Assembly: GCF_008298015.1 (NCBI RefSeq)
Contig: NZ_VTPX01000010.1
Location: 1 to 64,000 of the forward strand
Source: Salinicola corii
GTDB taxonomy: Bacteria; Pseudomonadota; Gammaproteobacteria; Pseudomonadales; Halomonadaceae
Direction of reading: 5' to 3'
DNA: 64,000 nucleotides
Below the pieces are notes generated by a model. That model was not told where the DNA came from. It was given only the letters and a program-made list of their open reading frames with translations, and ran no database searches. A program made the translations under genes and the position numbers. This document shows positions 1-14,765 of the stretch, piece by piece. The first letter of the stretch is position 1; the number at the start of each line of letters is the position of its first letter.

Positions 1-117
1 GCCTGACGACCATAGCGAGTGGGAACCACCTGATCCATGCCGAACTCAGCAGTGAAACCGCTTAGCGCCGATGGTAGTGTGGGGTCTCCCCATGTGAGAG
101 TAGGTCATCGTCAGGCT
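1..117 (+). rRNA. rrf: 5S ribosomal RNA (3' end of an rRNA operon)
   Basis: The sequence reads as a gammaproteobacterial 5S rRNA. It has the conserved core around positions 24-60 (CCACCTGATCCATGCCGAAC) and the loop region GGTAGTGTGGGGTCTCCCCATG. The 5' GCCTGAC at 1-7 pairs with GTCAGGC at 110-116 to close helix I. One or two 5' bases may lie before the window. The 23S and 16S genes are presumably just upstream. An intrinsic terminator follows at once. Confidence 0.95.
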
Positions 118-125
118 TCTATCCC

Positions 126-160
126 AAACCCCCAGCTTCGCGAGAAGCTGGGGGTTTTTC
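126..160 (+). terminator. Intrinsic terminator of the rRNA operon
   Basis: An 11-bp perfect stem CCCCCAGCTTC / GAAGCTGGGGG (129-139 / 144-154) has a GCGA tetraloop and is followed by TTTTTC. It sits 9 bp after the 5S rRNA, so it ends the rrn transcript. Confidence 0.93.
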
Positions 161-256
161 TTTGCCGCGAAGAAAATCACGGCAGGCCATGGGCCACATT
201 ATCGATAAGCCGCGAAGTCCGCTAGAATATTGGTTTTTGTCGCTAGGCGTACCCTG

Positions 257-1234
257 ATGAGTATCGGTGACCTGATTCGTTTGCTCAGTGATGGCAGCTA
301 CCACTCCGGTCAGCAATTGGGTGAACGTCTTGGCGTGTCGCGCACCGCAGTCTGGAAACAGCTCAAGAAGCTGGAGGCCATGAATCTGCCTCTAGAGGCG
401 GTCAAGGGGCGGGGCTATCGGCTGGTCAATCCGCTGGATTCGCTCGACGGCGCCTGCATCGTTTCTCGGCTGTCGGCCGAAACCCGGCATTATCTCAAAC
501 GGCTCTTCGTCGAGGACGTTCTCGACTCCACCAACACGTTTTTGCGCGACCGTTTCCGGCATGGCGCGGGACATGGTGAGGTGTGTCTTGCGGAGAGCCA
601 GACAGCGGGCAGGGGGCGCCGAGGGAAGGCCTGGAGTACCAGTTGGGGGGCTAGCCTGATTCTCTCGCTGGGTTGGCGGTTCGAGTCCGGCGTGGCGACG
701 CTCGAAGGGCTGAGCCTGGCCGTCGGGGTGATCCTGGCCAATGTCGTCGATGCCTTGGGTGTTGAGGTCGCCCTGAAATGGCCCAACGACGTTCTGCTTG
801 CCGTCGGTGGTGAATGGCGAAAACTTGCCGGTATCCTGCTCGAGGTCACCGGAGACGTGGAAGGGCCTTGCGAAGTGGTCATTGGAATCGGCCTCAACGT
901 CTCTGCGAGCGATGCTGTTCGAGAAGCTGCGGGGCAGCCTGTAGGCGCGCTCGCCGATGTGGTTGACGCCCCCTCGCGCAACCATGTCGCGGCGGCTTTG
1001 ATCGAGTCGCTGCTGATGATGTTGCCCGAGTTCGAGCGCCAGGGTTTCGGTGCCTGGCGGGAGGAATGGAACAGCCGGCATGCCTATGCCGGCAAGACAA
1101 TTCGTGTTCATCAGGGCTCCACCTCCTTTGCTGCGGAGGCGGTCGAAGTAGATCTGAGCGGCAACCTGATCGTGAAAACCGATGCCGGCGAGCGAGCGCT
1201 CACGGGAGGAGAGATAAGTATCCGGCCAGAGTGA
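257..1234 (+). CDS. birA: Bifunctional biotin--protein ligase / biotin operon repressor BirA
   Basis: Attaches biotin to the BCCP subunit of acetyl-CoA carboxylase through biotinyl-5'-AMP. With its N-terminal helix-turn-helix it can also repress biotin genes. The 325-aa product has the winged HTH (about residues 5-60, LGERLGVSRTAVWKQLKKL), the ligase signature GRGRRGKAW, the catalytic KWPNDVLL and a C-terminal SH3-like domain. Its length matches the 321-aa E. coli protein. I chose the ATG at 257 because the family starts near this HTH. An in-frame start at 230 would add nine residues, and neither start has a clear Shine-Dalgarno sequence. The coaX gene that often follows birA is missing. Confidence 0.95.
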   Translation: MSIGDLIRLLSDGSYHSGQQLGERLGVSRTAVWKQLKKLEAMNLPLEAVKGRGYRLVNPLDSLDGACIVSRLSAETRHYLKRLFVEDVLDSTNTFLRDRFRHGAGHGEVCLAESQTAGRGRRGKAWSTSWGASLILSLGWRFESGVATLEGLSLAVGVILANVVDALGVEVALKWPNDVLLAVGGEWRKLAGILLEVTGDVEGPCEVVIGIGLNVSASDAVREAAGQPVGALADVVDAPSRNHVAAALIESLLMMLPEFERQGFGAWREEWNSRHAYAGKTIRVHQGSTSFAAEAVEVDLSGNLIVKTDAGERALTGGEISIRPE

Positions 1235-1412
1235 CCCGTCTCTCGGTCGGCAACGAGCGTGTGGGGAAATCGACGGCACGTGGCGTGGGCAGGGCAAGGT
1301 CGAAAAGATGGTGTTCGAGCTTGCATTCGATGCCCTGCTTTGACACAATGCGCCCCGCTTTGGATGCAAGGCCATCGATGATAGGCACTGTTAATGCAGT
1401 AAAAACAGGTGC

Positions 1413-1440
1413 TTGACATCAATGAGCGGCAGTGTAGAAT
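1413..1440 (+). promoter_or_regulatory. Sigma70 promoter for the tRNA-Tyr-Gly-Thr operon
   Basis: The -35 box TTGACA (1413-1418) and -10 box TAGAAT (1435-1440) are separated by 16 bp and lie 14 bp before the mature 5' end of tRNA-Tyr. A GC-rich discriminator follows, as expected for a stable-RNA promoter. The stretch from the end of birA (1235) to this promoter holds no other gene that I can see. Confidence 0.85.
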
Positions 1441-1453
1441 CTGTCGCCGGCAT

Positions 1454-1537
<84 letters not shown>

Positions 1538-1592
1538 TTATTCTGTAAAGTTTTGCCGGTCTGTCTCGGCAAGCCAGAGTCAGAGCGGGTAG

Positions 1593-1666
<74 letters not shown>

Positions 1667-1687
1667 TTTGATGTTGAGGTGATTCAG

Positions 1688-1762
1688 GCTCATGTAGCTC
1701 AGGGGTAGAGCACACCCTTGGTAAGGGTGAGGTCGACGGTTCAATTCCGTCCATGAGCTCCA
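1688..1762 (+). tRNA. thrT: tRNA-Thr (GGT)
   Basis: Acceptor stem GCTCATG / CATGAGC, anticodon GGT at 1720-1722, encoded CCA. It is the last tRNA before a terminator. In many relatives a tuf gene follows here, but in this genome it does not. Confidence 0.97.
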
Positions 1763-1788
1763 TTTCGATCATCGGCTTTTGATGTGCG

Positions 1789-1815
1789 AAAAGCGAGCCA
1801 GGAGCTCGCTTTTTT
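1789..1815 (+). terminator. Intrinsic terminator of the tRNA operon
   Basis: A 10-bp stem AAAAGCGAGC / GCTCGCTTTT (1789-1798 / 1804-1813) has a five-base loop and is followed by a T run. It closes the Tyr-Gly-Thr tRNA unit and separates it from the tRNA-Trp-secE unit. Confidence 0.9.
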
Positions 1816-1841
1816 GATGAGAAAGAAAAATGCCGGATGGG

Positions 1842-1871
1842 TTGTATTTTCTGGCATTTCTTCGCTATCAT
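1842..1871 (+). promoter_or_regulatory. Sigma70 promoter for tRNA-Trp and secE-nusG
   Basis: TTGTAT (1842-1847) and TATCAT (1866-1871) are 18 bp apart, immediately upstream of a GC-rich start region and 43 bp before tRNA-Trp. It is a reasonable promoter for the tRNA-Trp-secE-nusG unit. The boxes are close to consensus but not perfect. Confidence 0.6.
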
Positions 1872-1914
1872 AGCGCCCTCCTAATTTCCGGGTGATTCTC
1901 GGGAGTGTAGTTGC

Positions 1915-1990
<76 letters not shown>

Positions 1991-2062
1991 GTCTTCCCCA
2001 GGCTGGCTTGTATTTGATATCTTGTCTTGTTCGGTTATCGCGCCTTGAGTTGAGGAGTTTTC

Positions 2063-2431
2063 ATGAAGCACAACGCCGAGGTGCAGGAGTCACGCTTCGA
2101 CACTCCCAAGTGGGTCGTCGTCGTGTTGCTGCTGGCAGTCGCGGTTGGCGGCAACGCGTGGTTCGCGGATCAGGCGTTGCTGTACCGCGTGCTGGGCGTC
2201 GTTGTTATCTGTGGTGTTGCCGCCGCGATTGCGTTGACCACGGCAAAGGGGCAGGCCTTGATGGATCTGGCGCGCGGTTCCAAGCGTGAGATTCAGCGGG
2301 TGGTCTGGCCGACCCGACAAGAGACCATTCAGACGACGTTGATCGTACTGGCGGCTGTTCTTGTCGTGGGGCTGCTGCTGTGGCTTATCGATACCGTCCT
2401 GGGTTGGGCGATGTCCGGAATCATTGGCTAG
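2063..2431 (+). CDS. secE: Preprotein translocase subunit SecE
   Basis: Small inner-membrane subunit that clamps the SecY channel of the SecYEG protein export machinery. The 122-aa protein has two N-terminal membrane helices (about residues 15-32 and 39-59), then the conserved amphipathic segment [17 protein letters not shown] (about 76-92), then the essential third helix (about 93-113). This is the long three-helix form typical of gammaproteobacteria (E. coli 127 aa). A GAGGAG ribosome site precedes the ATG. It lies 8 bp upstream of nusG and is surely co-transcribed with it. Confidence 0.97.
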   Translation: MKHNAEVQESRFDTPKWVVVVLLLAVAVGGNAWFADQALLYRVLGVVVICGVAAAIALTTAKGQALMDLARGSKREIQRVVWPTRQETIQTTLIVLAAVLVVGLLLWLIDTVLGWAMSGIIG

Positions 2432-2439
2432 GAGTTTTC

Positions 2440-2973
2440 ATGTCCAAGCGTTGGTACGTCGTTCACGCCTATTCCGGTTTCGAGAAACAGGTGATGCGTT
2501 CGCTGATCGAACGGGTAAAACTCTACGAGGTCGAAGACCAGTTCGGTGACATTCTGGTGCCTACTGAAGAAGTCGTCGAAATGCGAGACGGCAAGCGCCG
2601 CAAGAGCGAGCGTAAGTTCTATCCCGGCTATGTGCTGGTCGAAATGGAGATGAACGAACAGACTTGGCATCTGGTCAACGAGACGCCGCGCGTAATGGGG
2701 TTCATCGGTGGCACGCCGGAGAAGCCTGCCGCGATCACTCAGAAAGAAGCGGATGCGATTCTGCGCCGTGTCCAGGATGGCACCGACAAGCCACGCCCCA
2801 AGACACTCTTCGAGCCAGGCGAGACTGTCCGTGTCGTCGATGGCCCCTTCGCCGATTTCAACGGTGTTGTGGAAGAGGTCAATTACGAAAAGAGTCGCCT
2901 GCAGGTCAGCGTGCTGATCTTCGGGCGTTCGACGCCGGTGGAGCTGGAATTCGTCCAGGTGGTCAAGGACTGA
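2440..2973 (+). CDS. nusG: Transcription termination/antitermination factor NusG
   Basis: Binds RNA polymerase through its N-terminal NGN domain and links it to Rho or to ribosomal protein S10 through its C-terminal KOW domain. The 177-aa product begins [18 protein letters not shown], the standard NusG start. The KOW domain is visible from about residue 125 ([19 protein letters not shown]). The start at 2440 is chosen over an earlier in-frame ATG at 2380 because it has GGAG six bases upstream and matches the 181-aa E. coli protein. Confidence 0.97.
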   Translation: MSKRWYVVHAYSGFEKQVMRSLIERVKLYEVEDQFGDILVPTEEVVEMRDGKRRKSERKFYPGYVLVEMEMNEQTWHLVNETPRVMGFIGGTPEKPAAITQKEADAILRRVQDGTDKPRPKTLFEPGETVRVVDGPFADFNGVVEEVNYEKSRLQVSVLIFGRSTPVELEFVQVVKD

Positions 2974-3023
2974 TCGGCGTCGCAGTGAGTTCATCGCAGC
3001 GTCAGCTGGTGCTGCGTTATCGT

Positions 3024-3080
3024 TGCCGGTCGTTATGCCGGCTGAATTGGGGAGCCGCAAGGCGTCCGTACCCGACTGGA
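3024..3080 (+). promoter_or_regulatory. Possible L1 autoregulatory leader upstream of rplK
   Basis: The 114-bp gap between nusG and rplK holds a structured GC-rich stretch (GGGGAGCCGCAAGGCGTCCG near 3050-3069). In enterobacteria, L1 binds the rplK leader in a fold that mimics its 23S rRNA site. The position fits, but I have not verified the fold, so this is an inference from context. Confidence 0.3.
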
Positions 3081-3087
3081 GTTTAAA

Positions 3088-3519
3088 ATGGCTAAGAAAG
3101 TTCAGGCCTACATCAAGCTGCAGGTTGCAGCTGGCAAGGCCAATCCGAGTCCGCCCGTGGGCCCTGCGCTGGGTCAGCATGGCGTCAACATCATGGAATT
3201 CTGCAAGGCGTTCAACGCCGCGACTCAAGAAATTGAGCCGGGCCTGCCGACGCCGGTCGTGATCACTGTATACAGCGATCGCAGCTTCACCTTCGTCACC
3301 AAGACGCCGCCGGCAGCCGTGCTGTTGAAGAAGGCTGCGGGCATCAAGTCCGGCTCCGGTGTGCCGAACAAGACCAAGGTCGGTACCGTGACGCGTGAGC
3401 AGCTCGAAGAAATCGCCAAGACCAAGGAGCCGGACCTGACGGCCGCCAGTCTTGACGCTGCTGTTCGTACCATCGCTGGTAGTGCCCGCAGCATGGGCCT
3501 CAACGTGGAGGGCCTCTGA
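3088..3519 (+). CDS. rplK: 50S ribosomal protein L11
   Basis: Component of the GTPase-associated centre of the large subunit, near the L7/L12 stalk base. The 143-aa product (E. coli 142) carries the proline-rich N-terminal domain ([19 protein letters not shown], residues about 21-39) and the C-terminal 23S rRNA-binding domain ending SMGLNVEG. It is the first gene of the rplKAJL-rpoBC block and lies 2 bp before rplA, so the two are translationally coupled. Confidence 0.98.
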   Translation: MAKKVQAYIKLQVAAGKANPSPPVGPALGQHGVNIMEFCKAFNAATQEIEPGLPTPVVITVYSDRSFTFVTKTPPAAVLLKKAAGIKSGSGVPNKTKVGTVTREQLEEIAKTKEPDLTAASLDAAVRTIAGSARSMGLNVEGL

Positions 3520-3521
3520 TC

Positions 3522-4214
3522 ATGGCAAAGCTGACAAAACGCGCTCAGATGATTCGCGAGAAGGTCGAGCCGGGTAAGGTTTACACTCTCGAAGAAGCCG
3601 TCGCGTTGCTCTCCGAAGTGTCCACGGTCAAGTTCAAGGAAGCCGTCGAGGTTTCCATCAACCTGGGTGTCGATCCACGTAAATCCGACCAGGTCGTGCG
3701 TGGCGCCACCGTGCTGCCGAACGGAACCGGACGTGACGTCCGTGTTGCTGTGTTCGCGCAAGGCGCCGCCGCTGACGCCGCCAAGGAAGCCGGTGCCGAC
3801 ATCGTTGGCATGGAAGATCTGGCCGAAGACGTCAAGAAAGGCAACATGAACTTCGACGTCGTCGTCGCCGCGCCGGACGCCATGCGCGTCGTCGGCCAGT
3901 TGGGTCAGATCCTGGGCCCGCGTGGACTGATGCCGAACCCGAAGGTCGGTACCGTGACGCCTGATGTGGCAACCGCGGTCAAGAACGCCAAGGCGGGTCA
4001 GGTCCGTTTCCGTACCGACAAGAACGGCATCATCCATGCCTCCATCGGTAAGGTGGACTTTCCCGCTGACGCGCTCAAGGGCAACCTCGAAGCGCTGGTC
4101 AACGACCTCAAGCGTCTCAAGCCGAGCACGTCAAAGGGTATTTATCTCAAGAAATTGACCCTGTCCAGCACCATGGGCCCGGGTCTGACCGTCGATCACA
4201 GCGCTTACGCGTGA
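3522..4214 (+). CDS. rplA: 50S ribosomal protein L1
   Basis: Forms the mobile L1 stalk at the ribosomal E site and, in related bacteria, represses its own operon by binding the rplK leader. The 230-aa protein (E. coli 234) shows the conserved [16 protein letters not shown] segment and ends near [10 protein letters not shown]. Its start overlaps the rplK stop region (TGATCATGGCA). Confidence 0.98.
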   Translation: MAKLTKRAQMIREKVEPGKVYTLEEAVALLSEVSTVKFKEAVEVSINLGVDPRKSDQVVRGATVLPNGTGRDVRVAVFAQGAAADAAKEAGADIVGMEDLAEDVKKGNMNFDVVVAAPDAMRVVGQLGQILGPRGLMPNPKVGTVTPDVATAVKNAKAGQVRFRTDKNGIIHASIGKVDFPADALKGNLEALVNDLKRLKPSTSKGIYLKKLTLSSTMGPGLTVDHSAYA

Positions 4215-4296
4215 CCGGCGACAACCAGGCAATAACTTTGCGGTCCCCGTGCACTGTCTCGGCGAATCACGTCGTCCTGGCAGAGTGGGGCGGGGC

Positions 4297-4367
4297 ACCG
4301 TCAAAGACCGCAGGTGACAGCGCTGGCCGCTGACTTAATGCCTCAAAAGGGGGCCTGCGCAGATGGT
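4297..4367 (+). promoter_or_regulatory. L10 leader (autoregulatory mRNA element of rplJL)
   Basis: The rplA-rplJ gap (4215-4483) contains the L10-leader signature: ACCGTCAAAGACCGCAGG (4297-4314), then ACTTAAT (4333-4339), then CCTGCGCAGATGGT (4354-4367). CGCAGG pairs with CCTGCG, and CACCGTC pairs with GATGGTG with one wobble. This matches the known kink-turn leader where L10-(L12)4 binds to repress rplJL translation. Recognition is by memory of the E. coli leader rather than by covariance search. Confidence 0.75.
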
Positions 4368-4483
4368 GTTGCTCGCCGAGTCAGGTGTGCAGCCATCATC
4401 CAAGACTTTCACTGCAGTCAGGTGAAAGAGATGGTAACCACCGGGTTGCGACATCGTCGCCCCGGCACGAAGGAGTAACCACT

Positions 4484-4987
4484 GTGCCACTAGCACTCGA
4501 AGGCAAAAAAGCGATTGTTGCCGAGGTCAGTGAAGCCGCTAAGGACGCTCTTTCCGTCGTAGTTGCCGATTCTCGCGGTGTGACCGTTGGCGCAATGACC
4601 GATCTGCGCAAACAGGCACGCGAGAATGGCGTCCAGATTCGTGTTGTCCGCAACACGCTGGCACGCCGTGCGCTGTCAGGGACTTCATGGGAGTGCCTGA
4701 ACGAGACTTTCGCAGGCCCGACGCTGTTGGCCTTCTCCTACGAGCACCCCGGCGCTGCCGCGCGGCTGTTCAAGGAGTTTGGCAAGACGCAGAAGGAATT
4801 CGAAGTCAAGGCGCTGGCTTACGAAGGGGAGATGATCCCGGCTGCCGATATCGACCGTCTGGCAACGCTGCCGACATACGATGAAGCGATCGCCAAGCTG
4901 ATGTCCGTCATGAAGGAAGCTTCTGCCGGCAAGCTGGTTCGTACGCTTGCAGCACTTCGCGACCAGAAGCAGGAAGAAGCTGCCTGA
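4484..4987 (+). CDS. rplJ: 50S ribosomal protein L10
   Basis: Base of the L7/L12 stalk and autorepressor of this operon. The 167-aa product starts with GTG at 4484 ([17 protein letters not shown]), with AAGGAG nine bases upstream. The in-frame ATG at 4385 lies inside the leader RNA and is rejected. The C-terminal helix that carries L12 dimers is visible ([22 protein letters not shown]). Confidence 0.97.
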   Translation: MPLALEGKKAIVAEVSEAAKDALSVVVADSRGVTVGAMTDLRKQARENGVQIRVVRNTLARRALSGTSWECLNETFAGPTLLAFSYEHPGAAARLFKEFGKTQKEFEVKALAYEGEMIPAADIDRLATLPTYDEAIAKLMSVMKEASAGKLVRTLAALRDQKQEEAA

Positions 4988-5081
4988 TTGGTAGCCTGTT
5001 CGCGCAGACTGGGTCGACTATTGAATCAACGAGCGCTTGGCCGATATCGGTCGGGGCTCCGCAAAGTTTAGGAATCTGAAA

Positions 5082-5453
5082 ATGGCACTTTCTCAAGAAG
5101 ACATCATCAACGCCGTTGCCGAAATGTCCGTGATGGAAGTTGCGGAACTGGTTTCTGCAATGGAAGAGAAGTTCGGCGTTTCTGCAGCGGCTGCTGTCGT
5201 CGCCGGTCCTGGCGGCGGCGGTGAAGCTGTTGCCGAAGAGCAGACCGAATTCTCCGTCGTTCTGACCGCTGCCGGTGACAAGAAAGTCAACGTCATCAAG
5301 GTCGTCCGCGAAATCACCGGTCTTGGCCTGAAAGAAGCCAAGGGCGCTGTCGACGGCGCTCCGGCGACATTGAAAGAAGGTCTGTCCAAGGACGATGCTG
5401 AAGAAGCCAAGAAGAAGCTGGAAGAAGCTGGCGCTTCTGTGGAGCTCAAGTAA
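5082..5453 (+). CDS. rplL: 50S ribosomal protein L7/L12
   Basis: Multicopy stalk protein that recruits translation factors. The 123-aa protein has the N-terminal dimerisation helices (residues 1-33), an Ala/Gly-rich hinge (about 38-52) and the factor-binding C-terminal domain with [16 protein letters not shown] took the ATG at 5082, preceded by AGGA, rather than the upstream in-frame ATG at 5037. A terminator-like attenuator follows before rpoB. Confidence 0.98.
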   Translation: MALSQEDIINAVAEMSVMEVAELVSAMEEKFGVSAAAAVVAGPGGGGEAVAEEQTEFSVVLTAAGDKKVNVIKVVREITGLGLKEAKGAVDGAPATLKEGLSKDDAEEAKKKLEEAGASVELK

Positions 5454-5491
5454 CTCTGTGCTCACGGCTTCACGCGCTGTGTAAGCGCCAC

Positions 5492-5526
5492 GGCTGGTGG
5501 CGGGCCTACCCGCTGCCGGCCTTTTT
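5492..5526 (+). terminator. Attenuator/terminator hairpin between rplL and rpoB
   Basis: A 13-bp GC-rich stem with three wobble pairs (5492-5504 with 5509-5521, loop CCTA) is followed by TTTTT. It sits in the 269-bp rplL-rpoB gap. In E. coli a partial terminator at the same place lowers rpoBC transcription relative to ribosomal protein genes. The same role is inferred here. Confidence 0.8.
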
Positions 5527-5722
5527 CTGTTTTTGCTAGCCTGGCGTTAGTACGCCTGATCCGGGGTCGACCTCCTGGTTCAGGATTGTAGCCACTAGAC
5601 GAATTCCGACGGCGAGCTCCCTCTTTTGGGAGGCTTGCCGTCAGCGCCTAACGGGGGTAGCCCGCGTTAGGGAGCGCCGACCACGCACCGGTCACCCATG
5701 GTGAACAAGCTGGGGAATACAG

Positions 5723-9799
<4,077 letters not shown>

Positions 9800-9889
9800 G
9801 ACCGGCACAGTCGATCGATAGCGACGGTTTGCGGGGCGAGCGAGTGATTCGCGGCCCCGCTCATGACAACTCCGCAACGGAGCGATCCC

Positions 9890-12800
9890 ATGAAAGATTT
9901 GGTGAAAGTCCTCAAGTCACAGGCGCAATCTGACGAGTTCGACGCGATCAAGATCACGCTCGCGTCGCCGGAAATGATTCGCTCCTGGTCATACGGCGAA
10001 GTCAAGAAGCCGGAGACCATCAACTACCGTACGTTCAAGCCTGAGCGTGACGGGCTGTTCTGCGCCAAGATCTTCGGGCCGGTCAAGGATTACGAGTGCC
10101 TGTGCGGCAAGTACAAGCGCATGAAGCATCGCGGCATCATCTGCGAGAAGTGTGGGGTCGAAGTGACCAAGGCCGCGGTTCGCCGCGAGCGCATGGGCCA
10201 CATCGAGCTGGCCTCTCCGGTGGCGCACATCTGGTTTCTGAAGTCGCTGCCGTCACGCATCGGTATGTTCCTGGACATGACCCTGCGCGACATCGAGCGC
10301 GTGCTCTATTTTGAATCGTTCGTCGTGATCGATCCGGGCATGACCACGCTCGAGCGCGGCCAGTTGCTCAATGACGAGCAGTACTTCGAGGCGCTGGAAG
10401 AGTTCGGCGACGACTTCGATGCGCGCATGGGCGCCGAAGCCGTGCAGGCCCTGCTCAAGGATATCGATCTGGAAGAAGAGATCGATCGGCTGCGCGAGGA
10501 GATTCCGCAGACCAACTCCGAGACCAAGATCAAGAAGCTCTCCAAGCGCCTCAAGCTGCTGGAAGCCTTCTACAAGTCCGGCAATGCGCCGGCGTGGATG
10601 GTCATGGAAGTGCTGCCGGTGCTGCCGCCGGATCTGCGCCCGCTGGTGCCGCTGGACGGCGGTCGTTTCGCGACCTCGGATCTCAACGATCTGTACCGCC
10701 GGGTGATCAACCGCAACAACCGCCTGAAGCGCCTGCTCGACCTCAATGCGCCGGATATCATCGTGCGCAACGAGAAGCGCATGCTGCAGGAGTCGGTGGA
10801 CGCACTGCTCGACAACGGTCGTCGCGGCCGCGCCATCACCGGTTCCAACAAGCGCCCGCTGAAGTCGCTGGCCGACATGATCAAGGGCAAGCAGGGACGT
10901 TTCCGCCAGAACCTGCTGGGCAAGCGCGTCGACTACTCCGGTCGTTCGGTCATCACCGTCGGCCCGACGCTGCGCCTGCATCAGTGCGGTCTGCCCAAGA
11001 AGATGGCGTTGGAGCTGTTCAAGCCGTTCATCTACTCCAAGCTGCAGGGCAGCGGGCAGGCGTCCACGATCAAGGCCGCCAAGAAGATGGTCGAGCGCGA
11101 GCTGCCGGAAGTGTGGGACATCCTCGCCGACGTCATCCGAGAGCATCCGGTCCTGCTCAACCGTGCACCGACCCTGCACCGTCTCGGCATCCAGGCGTTC
11201 GAGCCGCTGCTCATCGAAGGCAAGGCGATCCAGCTACACCCGCTGGTCTGTGCCGCCTACAACGCCGACTTCGACGGTGACCAGATGGCCGTCCACGTGC
11301 CGCTGACGCTGGAGTCTCAACTCGAGGCGCGCGCGTTGATGATGTCCACCAACAACGTGCTGTCGCCGGCCAACGGCGAGCCGATCATCGTGCCGTCACA
11401 GGACGTCGTGCTCGGCCTCTACTACATGACCCGCGAGCGGATCGGCGCCAAGGGTGAAGGCAAGGCCTTCTCCAACCTCAACGAACTGGATCGCGCCTTC
11501 GCGACCCAGAACGTGTCGCTGCACGCCCGGGTCAAGGTACGCCTGACCGAGTGGCTCTCCGACGAGAAGGATGGTGAGATCACCGAACTGACCGAGACCG
11601 TCTCGATCAAGGACACCACCGTCGGCCGGGCGCTGCTGTTCCGCATCCTGCCGAAGGGAATGCCGTTCGAGCTGGTCGACCGTCCGATGAAGAAGAAGGC
11701 GATCTCCGGCCTGATCAACGAGGTCTACCGCCGCACCGGTCTCAAGGATGCGGTCATCTTCGCCGACCAACTGATGTACACCGGCTTCCGTCTGGCGACT
11801 TGGTCAGGCGCCTCCATCGGCGTCAACGACTTCGTCATTCCGGATGCCAAGGCCGAGATCGTCGACGCGGCCGAGGATGAGGTCAAGGAGATCGAGGACC
11901 AGTTCTCCTCCGGTCTGGTGACCGCGGGCGAGAAGTACAACAAGGTCATCGACATCTGGTCCAAGGCCAACGACAAGGTGGCCAAGGCGATGATGGCCGG
12001 TATCTCGAAAGAGACCGTCACCGATCGCGACGGCAACCAGGTTGAGCAGGACTCGTTCAACAGCGTGTTCATCATGGCCGACTCCGGTGCCCGTGGTAGC
12101 GCGGCCCAGATCCGCCAGCTGGCGGGCATGCGTGGCCTGATGGCCAAGCCGGACGGCTCGATCATCGAAACGCCGATCACCGCCAACTTCCGTGAGGGGT
12201 TGAACGTACTCCAGTACTTCATCTCGACCCACGGCGCGCGTAAGGGCCTGGCGGACACGGCACTCAAGACCGCCAACTCCGGTTACCTGACCCGGCGTCT
12301 GGTCGACGTGGCGCAGGACTTGGTCATCACCGAAGAGGACTGCGGCACCGAAGAGGGCCTCACTCTGCATCCGGTGATCGAGGGCGGCGACGTCATCGTC
12401 TCGCTGGCGCAGCGTGTGCTGGGTCGCGTCGTGGCGCAGGACGTCATCGATCCGCAGACCGAGGACGTCCTGATCGCCCGCGGCACGCTGCTCGACGAAG
12501 CCTGGTGCGAGCGTCTCGACACCATGGGCGTCGACGAGATCATCGTGCGCAGCCCAATCAGCTGCGAGACGTCTCATGGCGTCTGCTCGGCCTGTTACGG
12601 TCGCGACCTGGCCCGTGGCCATCAGGCCAACATCGGCGAAGCCGTCGGTGTCATCGCCGCCCAATCCATCGGCGAGCCGGGTACCCAGCTGACCATGCGT
12701 ACGTTCCACATCGGGGGCGCGGCATCGCGTGCCTCCGCCGTGGACAGCGTCCAGGTCAAGCACGGCGGCAGTGTGCGCCTGCACAACATCAAGTCGGTCG

Positions 12801-14116
12801 AACGTGCCGATGGCAAGCTGATCGTGGTTTCCCGCTCCAGTGCCCTGGCCGTCGCCGACGACCATGGTCGTGAGCGCGAGTACTACAAGCTGCCCTACGG
12901 CGCCGAGCTGTCGGTCAAGGATGGCGATCACGTCGAAGGCGGTCAGGTCGTCGCCAAGTGGGATCCGCACACCCACCCGGTCGTTGCCGAGGTGCAGGGC
13001 AAGGCGCAGTTCACGGACATGACCGAAGGTCTGACCATGACCCGCACGGTCGACGAAATGACCGGCCTGTCCAACATCGAGGTGATCGAGTCGGCAGCGC
13101 GTCCGGCATCCGGCCGCGATAAGCGTCCGATGATCATGCTGGTGGGCGAGGACGGTCAGCATGTCACGCTGCCGGGCTCCAACACGCCGGTGCAGTACCT
13201 GATGCCGGGCCGTGCCATCGTCGCGGTGGAGAACGGCACCGAGATCGGCGTGGGTGAAGTCATCGCGCGTATCCCGCTGGAGGCGTCCGGCAACAAGGAC
13301 ATCACCGGTGGTTTGCCACGCGTTGCTGACCTGTTCGAGGCGCGCAAGCCGAAGGAGCCGTCCATCCTCGCCGAGATCAGTGGCACGATCAGCTTTGGCA
13401 AGGAGACCAAGGGCAAGCGTCGTCTGACGATCACGCCGGAAGAGGGCGATCCGCTGGAGATGCTGATCCCGAAGTGGCGTCAGATCGGGGTGTTCGAGGG
13501 CGAGACGGTCGAGAAGGGCGAAGTCATCTCCGACGGCCCGAGTAACCCGCACGACATTCTTCGGCTACTGGGCGTGGCGGAACTGGCCAAGTACATCACC
13601 GTCGAGATCCAGGACGTCTATCGCCTGCAGGGCGTGAGCATCAACGACAAGCACATCGAAGTCATCGTGCGTCAGATGCTGCGCAAGGTCGAGATCACCG
13701 ATTCCGGCGACTCGACGTTCATCCCGGGCGATCAGGTCGAGCTGGTTCGGGTGCTCGAGGAGAATGCCCGTCTCGAGCAGGAAGAGAAGTTCCCGGCCAA
13801 GTACGAGCGACTGCTGCTGGGTATCACCAAGGCTTCGTTGGCCACCGAGTCGTTCATCTCCGCGGCATCGTTCCAGGAGACGACTCGCGTGCTGACCGAA
13901 GCCGCGGTGACCGGCAAGCGCGACTACCTGCGCGGTCTGAAGGAAAACGTGGTGGTCGGCCGTCTGATTCCGGCAGGAACCGGGCTGGCCCACCACGACG
14001 AGCGGCGTCGCAAGCGCGAGGAGTCCGAGCGCACGCTGCAGCCGTCGGCGTTCGACGTCGAGCAGGAGCTGGGCGCCCAGCTCACCGCGCTCGATGCCGA
14101 TGACGACGATCTCTAG
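9890..14116 (+). CDS. rpoC: DNA-directed RNA polymerase subunit beta'
   Basis: Carries the RNA polymerase active-site Mg2+ motif, NADFDGD. The 1408-aa product (E. coli 1407) starts [13 protein letters not shown]. The N-terminal zinc site [13 protein letters not shown]...CEKCG is near residues 70-88. The trigger-loop region and the second zinc site ([24 protein letters not shown]) are intact. I use the ATG at 9890, which has a CGGAG ribosome site, not the in-frame ATG at 9863. Confidence 0.99.
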   Translation: MKDLVKVLKSQAQSDEFDAIKITLASPEMIRSWSYGEVKKPETINYRTFKPERDGLFCAKIFGPVKDYECLCGKYKRMKHRGIICEKCGVEVTKAAVRRERMGHIELASPVAHIWFLKSLPSRIGMFLDMTLRDIERVLYFESFVVIDPGMTTLERGQLLNDEQYFEALEEFGDDFDARMGAEAVQALLKDIDLEEEIDRLREEIPQTNSETKIKKLSKRLKLLEAFYKSGNAPAWMVMEVLPVLPPDLRPLVPLDGGRFATSDLNDLYRRVINRNNRLKRLLDLNAPDIIVRNEKRMLQESVDALLDNGRRGRAITGSNKRPLKSLADMIKGKQGRFRQNLLGKRVDYSGRSVITVGPTLRLHQCGLPKKMALELFKPFIYSKLQGSGQASTIKAAKKMVERELPEVWDILADVIREHPVLLNRAPTLHRLGIQAFEPLLIEGKAIQLHPLVCAAYNADFDGDQMAVHVPLTLESQLEARALMMSTNNVLSPANGEPIIVPSQDVVLGLYYMTRERIGAKGEGKAFSNLNELDRAFATQNVSLHARVKVRLTEWLSDEKDGEITELTETVSIKDTTVGRALLFRILPKGMPFELVDRPMKKKAISGLINEVYRRTGLKDAVIFADQLMYTGFRLATWSGASIGVNDFVIPDAKAEIVDAAEDEVKEIEDQFSSGLVTAGEKYNKVIDIWSKANDKVAKAMMAGISKETVTDRDGNQVEQDSFNSVFIMADSGARGSAAQIRQLAGMRGLMAKPDGSIIETPITANFREGLNVLQYFISTHGARKGLADTALKTANSGYLTRRLVDVAQDLVITEEDCGTEEGLTLHPVIEGGDVIVSLAQRVLGRVVAQDVIDPQTEDVLIARGTLLDEAWCERLDTMGVDEIIVRSPISCETSHGVCSACYGRDLARGHQANIGEAVGVIAAQSIGEPGTQLTMRTFHIGGAASRASAVDSVQVKHGGSVRLHNIKSVERADGKLIVVSRSSALAVADDHGREREYYKLPYGAELSVKDGDHVEGGQVVAKWDPHTHPVVAEVQGKAQFTDMTEGLTMTRTVDEMTGLSNIEVIESAARPASGRDKRPMIMLVGEDGQHVTLPGSNTPVQYLMPGRAIVAVENGTEIGVGEVIARIPLEASGNKDITGGLPRVADLFEARKPKEPSILAEISGTISFGKETKGKRRLTITPEEGDPLEMLIPKWRQIGVFEGETVEKGEVISDGPSNPHDILRLLGVAELAKYITVEIQDVYRLQGVSINDKHIEVIVRQMLRKVEITDSGDSTFIPGDQVELVRVLEENARLEQEEKFPAKYERLLLGITKASLATESFISAASFQETTRVLTEAAVTGKRDYLRGLKENVVVGRLIPAGTGLAHHDERRRKREESERTLQPSAFDVEQELGAQLTALDADDDDL

Positions 14117-14154
14117 GTCGTGATTCCGGGCCGCCTGCCCTCGGGTGGGTGGCC

Positions 14155-14184
14155 TTGACGGGTCTCATGACAACTGATTAGAAT
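14155..14184 (+). promoter_or_regulatory. Sigma70 promoter of the str operon
   Basis: TTGACG (14155-14160) and TAGAAT (14179-14184) are spaced by 18 bp, about 90 bp upstream of rpsL. This is the expected position for the rpsL-rpsG-fusA-tuf promoter. Confidence 0.75.
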
Positions 14185-14274
14185 GCGCAGCCTTTATGTA
14201 GGGGTAGTGCAACCGATTCATGCACGAAGACCCCGGCATGAGGCAAGGCAACCCATTGGAGTCAGCTAAACATT

Positions 14275-14649
14275 ATGGCAACGATTAACCAGCTCGTGCG
14301 CAAGCCGCGCAAGCGCCCGGTCGTGACAAGCGACGTGCCGGCGCTGCAGGCTTGCCCGCAACGTCGTGGGGTCTGCACCCGCGTCTACACCACTACGCCA
14401 AAGAAGCCGAACTCGGCGCTGCGTAAGGTGTGTCGCGTGCGTCTCACCAACGGCTACGAAGTCAGCTCTTACATCGGCGGCGAAGGCCACAACCTGCAGG
14501 AGCACTCCGTGGTCCTGATCCGTGGCGGTCGCGTCAAGGATTTGCCGGGTGTGCGCTATCACACCGTGCGCGGCGCTCTTGACACCTCCGGTGTCCAGAA
14601 CCGTAAGCAGGGCCGTTCCAAGTACGGTACCAAGCGTCCCAAGTCCTGA
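14275..14649 (+). CDS. rpsL: 30S ribosomal protein S12
   Basis: Decoding-centre protein of the small subunit. The 124-aa product has the invariant [12 protein letters not shown] (the lysine altered in streptomycin-resistant mutants is present as wild type) and [10 protein letters not shown]. It starts [13 protein letters not shown] and ends KYGTKRPKS. First gene of the str operon. Confidence 0.98.
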   Translation: MATINQLVRKPRKRPVVTSDVPALQACPQRRGVCTRVYTTTPKKPNSALRKVCRVRLTNGYEVSSYIGGEGHNLQEHSVVLIRGGRVKDLPGVRYHTVRGALDTSGVQNRKQGRSKYGTKRPKS

Positions 14650-14765
14650 TCCGGACGCCGTCACCAATCATTATCGGTCAGATAAGAGTAAGGTCGGCCG
14701 CTACCGCTAATCAGCGATGAGTCGTGCCGGGTTTACCTGAACGACCCTTAACTAGAGGGCTTATC

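Noticed and set aside
11804-13552. 582-codon antisense frame opposite rpoC
   Set aside because: Shadow of rpoC codon bias, with no recognisable motif and no ribosome site.
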